DNA of 64,000 bases from JACOMS01 sp051252005 (GCA_051252005.1 JBPOEZ010000008.1:1-64000); one strand, 5' to 3'. Positions 1-9,222 are shown, counted from the first letter of the stretch. Numbers and translations: made by a program. Notes: generated by a model not told the origin, from the letters alone.

Positions 1-120
1 GCGAGCGGCTTCGCCGCTGGCACTTAAAAGAAACGAAACTTACAAACCCCGAAAGACTGACACCGCCGCGAGGGCGCTTTTTCTGCTGCCATAATGGCAA
101 AAAGCAAACCGCACTAACTA

Positions 121-149
121 TTGACACCCACCGTCTACCCGCCTATATC
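121..149 (+). promoter_or_regulatory. Sigma70-type promoter for ffh
   Basis: TTGACA at 121-126 is a perfect -35 hexamer. It is followed by a 17-base spacer and TATATC at 144-149 as the -10. The expected start, near 156, gives ffh a leader of about 160 nt. This is a sequence match only. Confidence 0.65.
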
Positions 150-225
150 CGCCCAAATTCCGCGCAATTTCAATGTGCGCTCTGAACCTGTGCGATCCTT
201 TTTATAAGATGATGCAGGCGGGGTC

Positions 226-253
226 CTCTGGTCGATGTGAACATCCACCGGAG
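226..253 (+). promoter_or_regulatory. Stem-loop in the ffh 5' leader
   Basis: CTCTGGT (226-232) pairs with ACCGGAG (247-253) and GATG (234-237) with CATC (242-245). They are separated by one C/C mismatch and capped by TGAA. This gives 11 pairs within the predicted ffh leader. A weaker stem (CGCTT/AAGCG) follows at about 267-281. The function is unknown; it could be a regulatory leader or a small RNA. Confidence 0.4.
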
Positions 254-316
254 CTTTGTTGCTTTGCGCTTAACTAAAGCGTCTTGTCCGCATCGGCCAA
301 GATAAACGGAGCAAAT

Positions 317-1903
317 ATGTTTGAAGCCTTAGGCGATCGGCTTGGCGGCGTCTTTGATAGTCTCACCGGACGGGGAGCCCTATCAGAGAAAGACGTGTCT
401 GCGGCCATGCGCGAAATTCGCGTCGCCTTGCTTGAGGCCGATGTCGCGCTTCCCGTTGTCAAAGACTTCATTGCAAAAATTAAAGACGAAGCCGTTGGCG
501 AGAAAGTCATTCGCGCCGTCAAACCCGGACAACAGATCGTCAAGATCGTCCATGACGGCCTCGTCGATATGCTCGGCGGCACACTTGGCACTGGCGATCA
601 ACAAAAAGACGACGAAGCTAAGCTCGAAGCCAAATCCTCTGCGCTAAACCTATCCGGACGCCCGCCTGTCGCCATCCTCATGGCTGGCCTTCAAGGCTCT
701 GGTAAAACCACGACAACCGGTAAGCTCGCGAAGTTCTTACAAGAGAAGCTGAAGAAAAAAGTTCTTCTCGCCTCCCTCGATACACGCCGCCCTGCCGCTA
801 TGGAACAGCTCGGCATATTGGCCAAACAAGTCGGCGCAGGCTTCTTGCCTATCGTCGCCGGACAATCCGCCGTAGAGATTGCCAAGCGCGCGATGAGCGA
901 AGGCAAGCTTGGCGGATATGACGTCGTCTTCCTCGATACAGCAGGCCGGACAACAGTTGATGATGAGCTTATGGCCGAAGTGGCCGAGATCGCTAAGGTC
1001 TCGAACCCGATTGAAACGCTTTTGGTCGCCGATAGCTTAACCGGACAAGACGCGGTTGAAACCGCGCAACGCTTTAACGCACAGCTCCCGCTCACAGGCC
1101 TTGTCCTCACACGGATCGACGGCGACGGACGCGGCGGCGCGGCGCTGTCTATGCGCGCGGTCACGGGTCTGCCGATTAAATTCCTCGGGACTGGCGAAAA
1201 GATGGACGGGCTCGAAGCCTTTGACGCCCAGCGCCTTGCAGGCCGGATTTTGGGCCAAGGCGACATTGTCTCACTTGTTGAGCGCGCCTCTGAAGTCATC
1301 GACCAAAAAGAAGCCGCCAAAATGGCGCAGAAGATGCAGAAAGGCACGTTCGATCTGGACGACCTCGCTAAGCAGCTTGGCCAGATGCAAAAAATGGGCG
1401 GCCTTGGCGGTCTCATGAAAATGATGCCCGGCATGGGTAAGATGCGCAAACAGATCGACGATATGGGCGGCATCGACAATAAAGTCCTACAGCGTCAACA
1501 AGCCATCATTTATTCTATGACGGCCAAAGAACGACAGAACCCAAAAATTCTCAAAGCCTCTCGCAAGAAACGTATCGCAGCCGGTTGCGGCATGGACGTG
1601 GCTGACGTGAACAAGCTTCTTAAGATGCATCGCCAAATGGCGGACATGATGAAGAAGATGGGCAAAGGCGGCATGGCTGGCCTTATGGGGCAAATGGGCG
1701 GCATGCCCGGTATGCCTAAAATGCCAGGCGGCATGAGCGCAAAAGGCGGTCTTCCCAATCCAGCGGATATGGACCCTGCTATGCTCGAAGACCTAAAGAA
1801 ACAAATGGGCGGCATGCCTAAAGGATTACCTGGACTTGGAAGCCCTAAACTTCCCGGCCTTGGCGGATTACCGGGCCTCGGTGGTTCAAAATTTAAGAAA
1901 TAG
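317..1903 (+). CDS. ffh: Signal recognition particle protein Ffh
   Basis: This is the SRP54-type GTPase that, with 4.5S RNA, binds signal sequences emerging from the ribosome and hands the complex to FtsY at the membrane. The N domain occupies roughly the first 90 residues. The G domain follows with the P-loop GLQGSGKTTTT, then DTRRPAAMEQ, DTAGR and the TRIDGDGRGG closing loop. The C-terminal M domain is very rich in Met and Gly and ends in a GLGG-type tail. The ATG at 317 is chosen because the protein then begins MFEALGDRL, typical of the family, with CGGAG just upstream; an earlier TTG in frame (284) would add 11 unconserved residues. The product is 528 aa, normal for alphaproteobacteria. 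rpsP follows 30 bases downstream on the same strand. Confidence 0.97.
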   Translation: MFEALGDRLGGVFDSLTGRGALSEKDVSAAMREIRVALLEADVALPVVKDFIAKIKDEAVGEKVIRAVKPGQQIVKIVHDGLVDMLGGTLGTGDQQKDDEAKLEAKSSALNLSGRPPVAILMAGLQGSGKTTTTGKLAKFLQEKLKKKVLLASLDTRRPAAMEQLGILAKQVGAGFLPIVAGQSAVEIAKRAMSEGKLGGYDVVFLDTAGRTTVDDELMAEVAEIAKVSNPIETLLVADSLTGQDAVETAQRFNAQLPLTGLVLTRIDGDGRGGAALSMRAVTGLPIKFLGTGEKMDGLEAFDAQRLAGRILGQGDIVSLVERASEVIDQKEAAKMAQKMQKGTFDLDDLAKQLGQMQKMGGLGGLMKMMPGMGKMRKQIDDMGGIDNKVLQRQQAIIYSMTAKERQNPKILKASRKKRIAAGCGMDVADVNKLLKMHRQMADMMKKMGKGGMAGLMGQMGGMPGMPKMPGGMSAKGGLPNPADMDPAMLEDLKKQMGGMPKGLPGLGSPKLPGLGGLPGLGGSKFKK

Positions 1904-1933
1904 AATTAAACGTCATTTACAAAGGAAACTATC

Positions 1934-2401
1934 ATGGCACTTAAACTCAGATTGGCCCGTCACGGCGCTAAAAAACGTCCTTATTACCGTATCGTTGTCG
2001 CGGATAGCCGCGCACCGCGTGATGGCCGTTTCATCGACCGTGTTGGTTCTTATAACCCAATGCTTCCAAAAGACAGCGAAGACCGCGTTCAGCTCGACGT
2101 TGAAAAAATCCAAGCTTGGCTCGCCAAAGGCGCGCGCCCAACTGACCGCGTAGCCCGCTTCCTCGGCGCTGCTGGCCTTTGGGAATGGAAAGCCGGAAAC
2201 AACCCTGAAAAAGGTAAGCCAGGCGCAAAAGCCGCTCAGATGGTTATCGACCGCGCTGAAAAAGCAGAAGCTCGTAAGGCTGCTGAAGAAGAAGCTAAAG
2301 AAGCCGCAAAAGAAGCCGCTGCCGCTGCTGAAGCTGCTGCTAAGGAAGCTGAAGAAGCCGCGAAAAACGCACCGACTGAAGAAGCGCCTGCAGAAGAGTA
2401 G
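1934..2401 (+). CDS. rpsP: 30S ribosomal protein S16
   Basis: Small-subunit assembly protein. The conserved S16 core covers about residues 1-85 (LRLARHGAKKRPYYRIVVAD, then DGRFIDRVGSYNP). After it comes a tail of about 60 residues built almost only of Ala, Glu and Lys, ending EEAPAEE; such tails are common in alphaproteobacteria, while other S16 proteins stop near 80-90 residues. A clear ribosome binding site (AAAGGAAAC) precedes the ATG. The gene shares a transcript with ffh and is closed by the terminator at 2471-2499. The usual partners rimM, trmD and rplS do not follow. Confidence 0.97.
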   Translation: MALKLRLARHGAKKRPYYRIVVADSRAPRDGRFIDRVGSYNPMLPKDSEDRVQLDVEKIQAWLAKGARPTDRVARFLGAAGLWEWKAGNNPEKGKPGAKAAQMVIDRAEKAEARKAAEEEAKEAAKEAAAAAEAAAKEAEEAAKNAPTEEAPAEE

Positions 2402-2470
2402 GCCCCTCCTATTTCTGTCATTCCGGTCAAGCCGCCTATCGGCGCCGAGCCGGAAGGACAAACTGAATAA

Positions 2471-2499
2471 AACCGTCCTCATCGCAGGGCGGTTTTTTT
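2471..2499 (+). terminator. Intrinsic terminator after rpsP
   Basis: AACCGTCC (2471-2478) pairs with GGGCGGTT (2487-2494) across an 8-base loop and runs straight into a T tract ending at 2499. This is a textbook Rho-independent terminator on the plus strand that ends the ffh-rpsP unit and insulates the next gene. Confidence 0.85.
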
Positions 2500-2507
2500 G
2501 TTCTTGA

Positions 2508-2536
2508 TTGACGGTCACGCAGTTCTCTCTTATTTA
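2508..2536 (+). promoter_or_regulatory. Candidate promoter of the TPR gene
   Basis: TTGACG (2508-2513), a 17-base spacer and TATTTA (2531-2536) lie just after the rpsP terminator. They would place the start about 10 bases before the ATG at 2555, giving a very short leader without a clear Shine-Dalgarno. Confidence 0.5.
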
Positions 2537-2554
2537 TAAGTGCAGTGATTACTT

Positions 2555-4669
2555 ATGAATATTAATGCCGCCCTCATAGACCGCGTATCCAACCTCGCGT
2601 TCGGTTGCGCCACAGTGAGCTTTGGCATAGGCGCGACTTCTGCCGGGGCAGCCGTAGGCGTAGCTTCGGGCGGACTAGTTGGAGGTGCTGTATTCATCGG
2701 CCTCGCATACGCAGCACGTGCAAAAGCAGACTTAGATAGTGGTAGAGTTTTAAAACGCATAAAGCGTCATGTCAGAGAGACCTTCCGAAAAGATCACTCC
2801 TTTGGATTTGGGGAGCAAGACGAGCTAGACCACGTAGCCCAACGCCTTGGAGAATTGCTCCCGTCTTGTATGTTAAACCCTACGGAACTTTCAAAAATTG
2901 CATTCAGTGCAGGCACTGTTGGTTTCGAAGAAACGGCTACCAAAAACATTGTGGCTTCGCTTGCCCAGAAAGATGACAGCTTCAAGGGTGAAACCCTCGC
3001 CGCTGAATTCGCCGACACAGTAATTTCAATTGCTATTAACGCCGCGATTAATGATGTTGAATATTTCAAAAAACTTCAATCTCACCTGATGATAGAACTA
3101 GCATGTGCAGCGGGACAGCTTTTACCCGTTCTTGAGTCATTGGACACAAAAGTTGATCAGCTAGGACAGTCATTAGAACGACTTGAGTCCGGTCAAGCCC
3201 GTATGGAAAATGCGTTGGATGCACTGCTTCAAACGTCGCTTAAACCAGAATTGATAAGTGAAATTGCACAACGGCTTGGGAATACTGGAGACGCGAATGC
3301 CCTCGCGCGAGGTTTACTTCATCGTCTTCAGGCCGCTGAAGAAATAATAGCTCAAGGACATAAGACAAGCGATATTGGGGAACTTGCAGATATCGTTAAT
3401 AAAAAAGTTACCTTCCAGCTTGAAAAAAACGACCTCGACGCTGCGGTAAAAGAAGCAGAAATGGGCTTCGCACAATGGGAAAGCCAAGAAGCAGAACGTA
3501 GGAAGGAGTCAATCCTTCAGGCGGAAGCAATATTATTGTTAGGAATTAAAGCCGACATCTTGCGCAATAACGCGGATGGGATGGCCAAAAAAGTATATCG
3601 ACATGTACAATTAAATACTTCGGAAGGAAAAATTTTTGACGATTTGCGTGGAACGCAAACAATTTATTTCAACCATGGTGTAAATTTAGGCGATGATCTT
3701 TTTTTAAGAGTTTCAATAGATTTGGCAAAAAACTCTTTGGAGCACGCGAAAACAAAAGAACAAAAGAGCAAAGCCTATAATGATTTGGGAATGGCTTATA
3801 GAGTCGAAGCAGAACGATATGATTTCAACTCATTTAAACTGGCAAAATTTGCATATGAAAAAGCCCTAAAGTTTCGCCCAAAATGTAAGTATCCTGATGC
3901 TTGGGCTATGGCATGTACCAACCTTGGAATTTTGTATCTTGTGAGCTTTAAATTTGGAAAACCTCAGTCGTTAGAAAAGGCAATTAATTGCTTTAAAGAT
4001 GCATTAGAAGTTCGCAGTCAGGAACATGACCTTTACAATTGGGCCTGGACAACAGAAAAACTTGCCTGTGCTTATATGTATAAAGTTCACGATGGCGATG
4101 ATAGTTTGATTGAAAATGCCATACAGGCTTTCACTTCAGCTTTAACTGTGCTCACCATAAGTGCGCATCCAAAAGACTGGGCACACGCAACAATCAACTT
4201 AGCAGAAATTTACCGTCTTGATAAAAGAAACTCCATTCATGATAATTTGACAATGGCAATAGAAGCCTTTCAATCAACATTACCTATTTTCCAATTAATA
4301 AACCTTCCCCTGCAATGGCAGGAAATCCAAACTAGTTTAGCAGGAACTTTTCTAGAAAAATATAAACTTGGAGACGAGCAGGCCTTAGACAAGGCAGTGG
4401 ACGCGATTCGTGCATCCAGATCATTGCCAACTCGTGATCATTTACATTTATCGTCATTTCAGGCACGCAAATTATATTTTTGCGTATTTGCACTTAAAGC
4501 TAAACAAATTCGAGACCTTGATTTAATTGAGAATATTTTAGCGCGGCAACACCTTTTGCTTGAAGAGGCTCAGGCTTATTCGGCGGTAGCATACGAATCT
4601 GCAGTAAGCGAAGACATAATAGAGTCTAAAGAGATTCAAACTGAGTTGAAAAAAATATCTACCGTGTAA
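2555..4669 (+). CDS. Glycine-zipper/coiled-coil/TPR protein, unknown
   Basis: A 704-residue protein that I do not recognise as a named family. Residues about 12-55 are a Gly/Ala-rich hydrophobic stretch with GxxxG-like spacing (GATSAGAAVGVASGGLVGG), able to enter a membrane. A helical region follows, with a short coiled coil near residues 193-225 (LDTKVDQLGQSLERLE). The second half, from about residue 400, consists of long TPR-like units (AYNDLGMAYRVEAERY; ACTNLGILYLV; ATINLAEIYRL). The gene is markedly A+T-rich and uses codons unlike its neighbours, suggesting recent transfer. It has its own promoter and sits between the rpsP terminator and an unrelated ligase. A membrane-active head joined to a TPR sensor resembles the layout of some defence or cell-death effectors, but that is inference. 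Confidence 0.75.
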   Translation: MNINAALIDRVSNLAFGCATVSFGIGATSAGAAVGVASGGLVGGAVFIGLAYAARAKADLDSGRVLKRIKRHVRETFRKDHSFGFGEQDELDHVAQRLGELLPSCMLNPTELSKIAFSAGTVGFEETATKNIVASLAQKDDSFKGETLAAEFADTVISIAINAAINDVEYFKKLQSHLMIELACAAGQLLPVLESLDTKVDQLGQSLERLESGQARMENALDALLQTSLKPELISEIAQRLGNTGDANALARGLLHRLQAAEEIIAQGHKTSDIGELADIVNKKVTFQLEKNDLDAAVKEAEMGFAQWESQEAERRKESILQAEAILLLGIKADILRNNADGMAKKVYRHVQLNTSEGKIFDDLRGTQTIYFNHGVNLGDDLFLRVSIDLAKNSLEHAKTKEQKSKAYNDLGMAYRVEAERYDFNSFKLAKFAYEKALKFRPKCKYPDAWAMACTNLGILYLVSFKFGKPQSLEKAINCFKDALEVRSQEHDLYNWAWTTEKLACAYMYKVHDGDDSLIENAIQAFTSALTVLTISAHPKDWAHATINLAEIYRLDKRNSIHDNLTMAIEAFQSTLPIFQLINLPLQWQEIQTSLAGTFLEKYKLGDEQALDKAVDAIRASRSLPTRDHLHLSSFQARKLYFCVFALKAKQIRDLDLIENILARQHLLLEEAQAYSAVAYESAVSEDIIESKEIQTELKKISTV

Positions 4670-4775
4670 CATTCTGAGGGGAAAGCTCTTGTAACGAATC
4701 CAATTGCAAGCCACTCATGATTTTGCGACACTGCCCTGCGGACGATGGAATAATTCACGCTGCGGGGAGATTAAT

Positions 4776-6386
4776 ATGAGTAACGACACAGCCGCGCAAA
4801 ACCGCCGCCAATATAATCCAGCGGCTCAAGTCGCTATGAACGGCGAGACCCGCATAAATGTTGGCTCGCTCATTGCCAACCGCGCACGGATTAGCCCTAA
4901 TCTCGAAGCGTGGGTCGACGTAGATACAGACCGCCGCTTTACGTTCGAGCAGTGGAATAAACGCATCAATCAAACATCGCATATGCTGACGGGGCTAGGC
5001 GTGAAACCGGGTGACCGCGTTGCGCTTCTGGCCATGAACTGTGTTGAGTTTATGGAAAGCTTCATGGCGATTGCCAAGATCGGCGCTATCGGCGTGCCGC
5101 TTAATTGGCGCCTTACCCCAAGAGAATTAGAGTTTATTTTAAAAGATTCCGGATCGTCCATGCTAATTTATTCTAGCGAGTTTGGCGAAGCTGTGTCGGC
5201 GCTGCAAAACCTGCCTGTAGGCGCCCTGGATATACGGGACTGGCTCTCGATTGGCGACGCAGAAGCCCCGTCCAAGAGTTACGCAGACCTCCAATCTTCC
5301 GCGCCTGAGAACGAACCTAAGCTTGGCGGGTTTGATGATGACACGCTTTACATCATGTACACATCCGGTACGACGGGTCTTCCCAAAGGCGTTGTCCACA
5401 CACATGGCAGCGTGTTTTGGGGGCTGACGACACTGGCCTTCACATCTGATACCTATTTCGGCGACCGCTATTATTGCTGTCTTCCGCTCTTCCATGTCGG
5501 CGCACTAACCCCTGCCCTCTCAAGCGCGTATGGCGGCGTGACATTAGTTGTCCCGCGCAGTTTCGACCCTGTGAAAACATGGCAAACGATTGAACGCGAA
5601 AAAATCTGCAACATGATGTCCGTACCCGCCATGCTCGGCGCTATGAAAATGACCTTCGATGTGGTCAAGCCTGATTATTCTTCGCTGCGGTGGATGACCT
5701 GCGGCGCCGCGCCTGTTCCCGTTGACCTCATCCATCACTTCGGAGGCCTCGGCGTCGATATTTTGCAGGTATACGGCTTGACAGAAACCTGCGGGCCAGC
5801 CTGCCTCATTGATGCGAAAAATGCTATCGCCAAAGCCGGCTCAACGGGCCCAGCCTTTTTCCATACGCAGATCAGAGTTGTTGATGCTCATGATGTTGAT
5901 TGCCCGCCAGGCGTTGCCGGAGAGGTCATTGTCGCGGGACGGCATATCCTCAAAGAATATTGGAACCGCCCTGATGCCACCGCCGAAGCCATCAAAAATG
6001 GCTGGTTCTATACGGGCGACATAGCGACCATGGACGCAGACGGGTTCGTCTATATTTGCGACCGTAAGAAAGACATGATCATTACTGGCGGCGAAAATGT
6101 CTATCCTGCAGAGGTGGAAAACGCGCTCTTCTCTCACCCCAAAGTCGGGGACGTCGCTATCATTGGCCAAAAATGCGCGAAATGGGGCGAAGTTCCGCTC
6201 GCCATCATTATCAAGTCTGATGACAGCCTGACCGAGGTAGAAGTCCTCAAATATTGCGACGGACAACTCGCACGTTACAAGCAGCCAAAAGGCGTGCGGT
6301 TTGTAACCGAGATACCAAGGAACCCTAGCGGAAAGATTTTGAAGCGGGTTCTGCGAGAGATGTTTCCGGAAAACGCGAACCGGTAA
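4776..6386 (+). CDS. AMP-forming acyl-CoA synthetase
   Basis: Class I adenylate-forming enzyme expected to activate a carboxylic acid with ATP and join it to CoA. Visible motifs are the AMP-binding P-loop YTSGTTGLPKGVVHTH, YGLTETCG (A5), GWFYTGDIA with DRKKDMIITGGENVYP at the hinge, and the catalytic Lys in PSGKILKR near the C-terminus. The length of 536 residues is normal. The ATG at 4776 is preferred because GGGGAG precedes it; an upstream ATG in frame (4704) adds 24 unconserved residues. The substrate cannot be read from sequence; medium- or long-chain fatty acids are likely. It converges on the M20 gene, with only 9 bases between stops. Confidence 0.88.
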   Translation: MSNDTAAQNRRQYNPAAQVAMNGETRINVGSLIANRARISPNLEAWVDVDTDRRFTFEQWNKRINQTSHMLTGLGVKPGDRVALLAMNCVEFMESFMAIAKIGAIGVPLNWRLTPRELEFILKDSGSSMLIYSSEFGEAVSALQNLPVGALDIRDWLSIGDAEAPSKSYADLQSSAPENEPKLGGFDDDTLYIMYTSGTTGLPKGVVHTHGSVFWGLTTLAFTSDTYFGDRYYCCLPLFHVGALTPALSSAYGGVTLVVPRSFDPVKTWQTIEREKICNMMSVPAMLGAMKMTFDVVKPDYSSLRWMTCGAAPVPVDLIHHFGGLGVDILQVYGLTETCGPACLIDAKNAIAKAGSTGPAFFHTQIRVVDAHDVDCPPGVAGEVIVAGRHILKEYWNRPDATAEAIKNGWFYTGDIATMDADGFVYICDRKKDMIITGGENVYPAEVENALFSHPKVGDVAIIGQKCAKWGEVPLAIIIKSDDSLTEVEVLKYCDGQLARYKQPKGVRFVTEIPRNPSGKILKRVLREMFPENANR

Positions 6387-6395
6387 GCTTTAGTA

Positions 6396-7709
6396 TCACT
6401 CCCCGCCCAGCAACGCCATAGCCCCCAATACCATCGCTTCTGTACCGTTCTTGATGGACGGTTCGGCTTCGACCCAGAAGAGCGGCGAATGGTGGGACGG
6501 GGCGGTTTTGATGTCTTTTAGCGGCGTGCCGCCAACAGAGAAATAGACCCCTTTGACGCCGTATTTCGGATCAACGAAGTAAGCGAAATCTTCCGCGCCC
6601 ATACCTTCGCGTGGAATATCGATGAGAGATTTTTCGCCCATCGCGCCCGCTATGGCGTCACGCACGCGCTGCGCTGTAGCTGGATCATTGATTGTGGGCG
6701 GCGTACTTTGCGTTGAGCGAATGACCTCAGGCATTTTGTCTTCTGGAACGCCCATAGAAATCGCCACGCCCTTGGCAACACGGTCAATCCCGTCGAGAAG
6801 CTGCTCGCGGATGTCTGCATTATCCGAACGCACTGTGAGTTGAAGTTCGGCGCGGTTACCAATGATATTATGTTTAATTCCGCTATGAAACGCGCCGACG
6901 GTAATAACGCCCGGTTCGAGCGGGGCTATGCTACGGGAGACGATGGATTGCAGAGACACGACGATTTGCGAGCCAATTAAAATGGGGTCGATGCCTTTAT
7001 GCGGCGAAGCCCCGTGCGCGCCGACGCCGTGAACGATTATATCAATAGAATCAGAACTCGACGAAACGGATTCGAGCGGCACCTGGATCAAGCCTTCGGG
7101 CATGCCCGCCGCGACGTGAAAGGCGAGCGCGTAGTCTGGCTTCGGGAAGCGCGTATAAAGACCATCTTCTAGCATCATGCGCGCGCCAGAAATAATCTCT
7201 TCGGCGGGCTGACCGATTAGAACAAGCGTTCCTGACCAGTCGCCTTTACGCTCGGCCATTTGCCGCGCCGTGCCGACGAGGGACGTAATATGCACGTCAT
7301 GTCCGCACGCATGCATGACGGGCTTCTCTTCGCCGTCCCTATCGATTTGCGTCGCCGTAGACGCATAAGACAGACCGGAGTTTTCTTTGACCGGAAGGCC
7401 GTCCATATCTGCGCGGAGCAAAACCGTTGGCCCTTCGCCGTTCTTGAGCACAGCCACGACGCCCGTCCCGCCAACGCCTGTGGTCACATCATAACCCAAT
7501 GCCGCAAGTTCTTTGCCGAGCCGTTCAGCGGTTTTAAACTCACGGAATGACAGTTCAGGATTTTGGTGAAAATGGGTGAATAGATCTTTGAGATTGGTTT
7601 TATAATCAGCCGCAATAGAGCCGCGCAAATCCGCCATATCAGCAGCGTTAGCCGCAAGCGGACTTACCGTGAGTAACAACGCGGCGATCGTGAGTTTAAG
7701 CTTAGTCAT
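6396..7709 (-). CDS. Exported M20 family amidohydrolase
   Basis: Metal-dependent amidohydrolase of the hippurate/IAA-amino-acid hydrolase (M20D) group, which cleaves N-acyl amino acids. The 437-residue product starts with a signal peptide ending near AANAAD, so it should act in the periplasm. Metal and catalytic motifs are LRADMDGLPV, ACGHDVHITSL, GQPAEEIISGA and a late SHHSPLF. A dimerisation domain sits between about residues 210 and 320. Most cytosolic relatives lack a signal peptide. It is transcribed toward the ligase gene and separated from xseA by 52 bases, so it may share a transcript with it. Confidence 0.9.
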   Translation of the reverse strand: MTKLKLTIAALLLTVSPLAANAADMADLRGSIAADYKTNLKDLFTHFHQNPELSFREFKTAERLGKELAALGYDVTTGVGGTGVVAVLKNGEGPTVLLRADMDGLPVKENSGLSYASTATQIDRDGEEKPVMHACGHDVHITSLVGTARQMAERKGDWSGTLVLIGQPAEEIISGARMMLEDGLYTRFPKPDYALAFHVAAGMPEGLIQVPLESVSSSSDSIDIIVHGVGAHGASPHKGIDPILIGSQIVVSLQSIVSRSIAPLEPGVITVGAFHSGIKHNIIGNRAELQLTVRSDNADIREQLLDGIDRVAKGVAISMGVPEDKMPEVIRSTQSTPPTINDPATAQRVRDAIAGAMGEKSLIDIPREGMGAEDFAYFVDPKYGVKGVYFSVGGTPLKDIKTAPSHHSPLFWVEAEPSIKNGTEAMVLGAMALLGGE

Positions 7710-7761
7710 GATATTCTCCCAAATTTATTTTCGCCCATCATGAAACGGGAGGGAGATAAAA

Positions 7762-9222
7762 TCAAAACAAATCGGCTTGCGGGCTCGCCGAAGGGCTCTT
7801 CTTTTTTGCTACGCGTTTAGGTTTTGGCGCAGCGCCGCCCATCACCGCTTGGCGGTTACCGTCATGGAACGTTAGCGTGACGCCTTCGCCGGACTTCGCG
7901 CTGTCTTTAGACCGTATCACGACGCCGTTTTCGCCGCTCACAAGAGCGTAGCCCCGCGCCAAAACGCCTTGGTAGGAGTAAGCTTCGAGGAGCGTTCCTG
8001 AGCGTGTCAAGCCGCCGTCAAGCCGTTCAAGCTTTCTCCGAACTGCGATCAAACTTGATTTAGACAGGCCGTCTAGGCGCTCTTGTCTCCGTGCATTGGC
8101 ACGGGTCAACTCATCAGGACGAAGCCGCGAAGACAGTGCCGACAAGCGCTGACTTGGGCCATCCAGTAAGCGGCCAAGCGAAGGCAGTCTTGAAATGGCA
8201 AGGGCTAGTTTCTGCCGTGCGGAATCGAACATGCGGTCAGCTTTCGGCAAGCGCGCGGCCGCAAGATCTAGTCTTTGTTGCTGCGGCGCGATGACCGCGT
8301 CAAGGCGCGGGAGACGGGAGGCGCTGAGCCGTGTTGTCTTCTCCGCCACATTACGGCGCAGACCGCGCGTCAGGCGCAGACCGTAATCCGCCAGCGTTTC
8401 AAGATAATCCGCACGCACGGGTACGGCGACTTCAGCCGCGCCTGTCGGTGTCGGGGCGCGGTAATCTGCGGCGTAATCAATCAGTGTCCAGTCGGTTTCG
8501 TGGCCGACAGCGGAGATGAGCGGAATAGCCGAGTTGGCCGCTGCGCGGACAACATTTTCCTCGTTAAAGCACCAAAGGTCTTCGAGAGAGCCGCCGCCGC
8601 GCGCGACAATTAAAACATCCGGACGCGGAAATCCTTCCCCCTTATTAAAGCCCGTGATCGCCGCCGCGATTTGGTCGGCCGCCTTATCGCCCTGCACAAG
8701 GACAGGCCAAACCAAAACATGAGCCGGAAAGCGGTCAGCAATGCGGTGCAAAATATCGCGGATGACAGCGCCCGTCGGCGACGTGACGACGCCGATAACT
8801 TTGGGCATGAAGGGAAGCTCGACCTTGCGGCTTGCATCGAAAAGCCCCTCGGCGGCTAAGGCTTGTTTGCGTTTTTCAAACAGCGCCATAAGCGCGCCGG
8901 CGCCCGCAAGCTCCATTTTTTCGATGACAAGCTGATAATTAGACCGCCCCGGATAGGTAGAAAGTTTTCCCTCGCAGATAACCTCCATGCCTTCCTCGGG
9001 ACGCATTGATAGGCGGTTCATCACACCCTTCCAGATGATGGAATTAATCACCGCCTTGTCGTCTTTAATATCAAGATAGCAATGACCCGACTTGGCGATT
9101 GTCACGCGGCCCAGCTCTCCGCGCACTCTGACATGACCGAATTGCTCTTCGATTGTGCGCTTTAAGGAAAACGCCAACTCGGAGACCGTAAATTCATAAG
9201 CATTCGACGCCGTATCATTCAT
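7762..9222 (-). CDS. xseA: Exodeoxyribonuclease VII large subunit
   Basis: Catalytic subunit of exonuclease VII, which degrades single-stranded DNA from either end together with XseB. It has an N-terminal OB fold (VSELAFSLKRTIEEQFGHVR), then the nuclease core with VLIVARGGGSLEDLW and AVGHETDWTLIDYAAD, and a long helical C-terminal part. The ATG at 9222 gives 486 residues and a family-like N-terminus (MNDTASNAYEFTVSEL); the frame stays open further upstream into purD, but those 70 residues are not conserved. xseB is not adjacent. It shares a 73-base divergent region with purD. Confidence 0.95.
   Translation of the reverse strand: MNDTASNAYEFTVSELAFSLKRTIEEQFGHVRVRGELGRVTIAKSGHCYLDIKDDKAVINSIIWKGVMNRLSMRPEEGMEVICEGKLSTYPGRSNYQLVIEKMELAGAGALMALFEKRKQALAAEGLFDASRKVELPFMPKVIGVVTSPTGAVIRDILHRIADRFPAHVLVWPVLVQGDKAADQIAAAITGFNKGEGFPRPDVLIVARGGGSLEDLWCFNEENVVRAAANSAIPLISAVGHETDWTLIDYAADYRAPTPTGAAEVAVPVRADYLETLADYGLRLTRGLRRNVAEKTTRLSASRLPRLDAVIAPQQQRLDLAAARLPKADRMFDSARQKLALAISRLPSLGRLLDGPSQRLSALSSRLRPDELTRANARRQERLDGLSKSSLIAVRRKLERLDGGLTRSGTLLEAYSYQGVLARGYALVSGENGVVIRSKDSAKSGEGVTLTFHDGNRQAVMGGAAPKPKRVAKKKSPSASPQADLF

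Larger units (their letters stand above)
1..316. other. Gene-poor stretch upstream of ffh
   Basis: No convincing gene is visible here. The first 27 bases read through to a TAA in frame 1 and could be the last codons of a gene outside the window, but eight residues are too few to tell. Around 61-82 there is a weak GC-rich stem followed by five T that could end an upstream transcript. A good sigma70-type promoter at 121-149 and a strong hairpin at 226-253 lie between that and ffh. Confidence 0.5.

Noticed and set aside
156..316. SRP (4.5S) RNA gene next to ffh
   Set aside because: The hairpin has a TGAA loop but lacks the GGAA tetraloop and conserved asymmetric loops of SRP RNA.
691..1479. Long minus-strand open frame (262 codons) inside ffh
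   Set aside because: It is a shadow of ffh: low-complexity Ser/Pro/Arg translation, no ribosome binding site, and the plus-strand frame is a certain gene.
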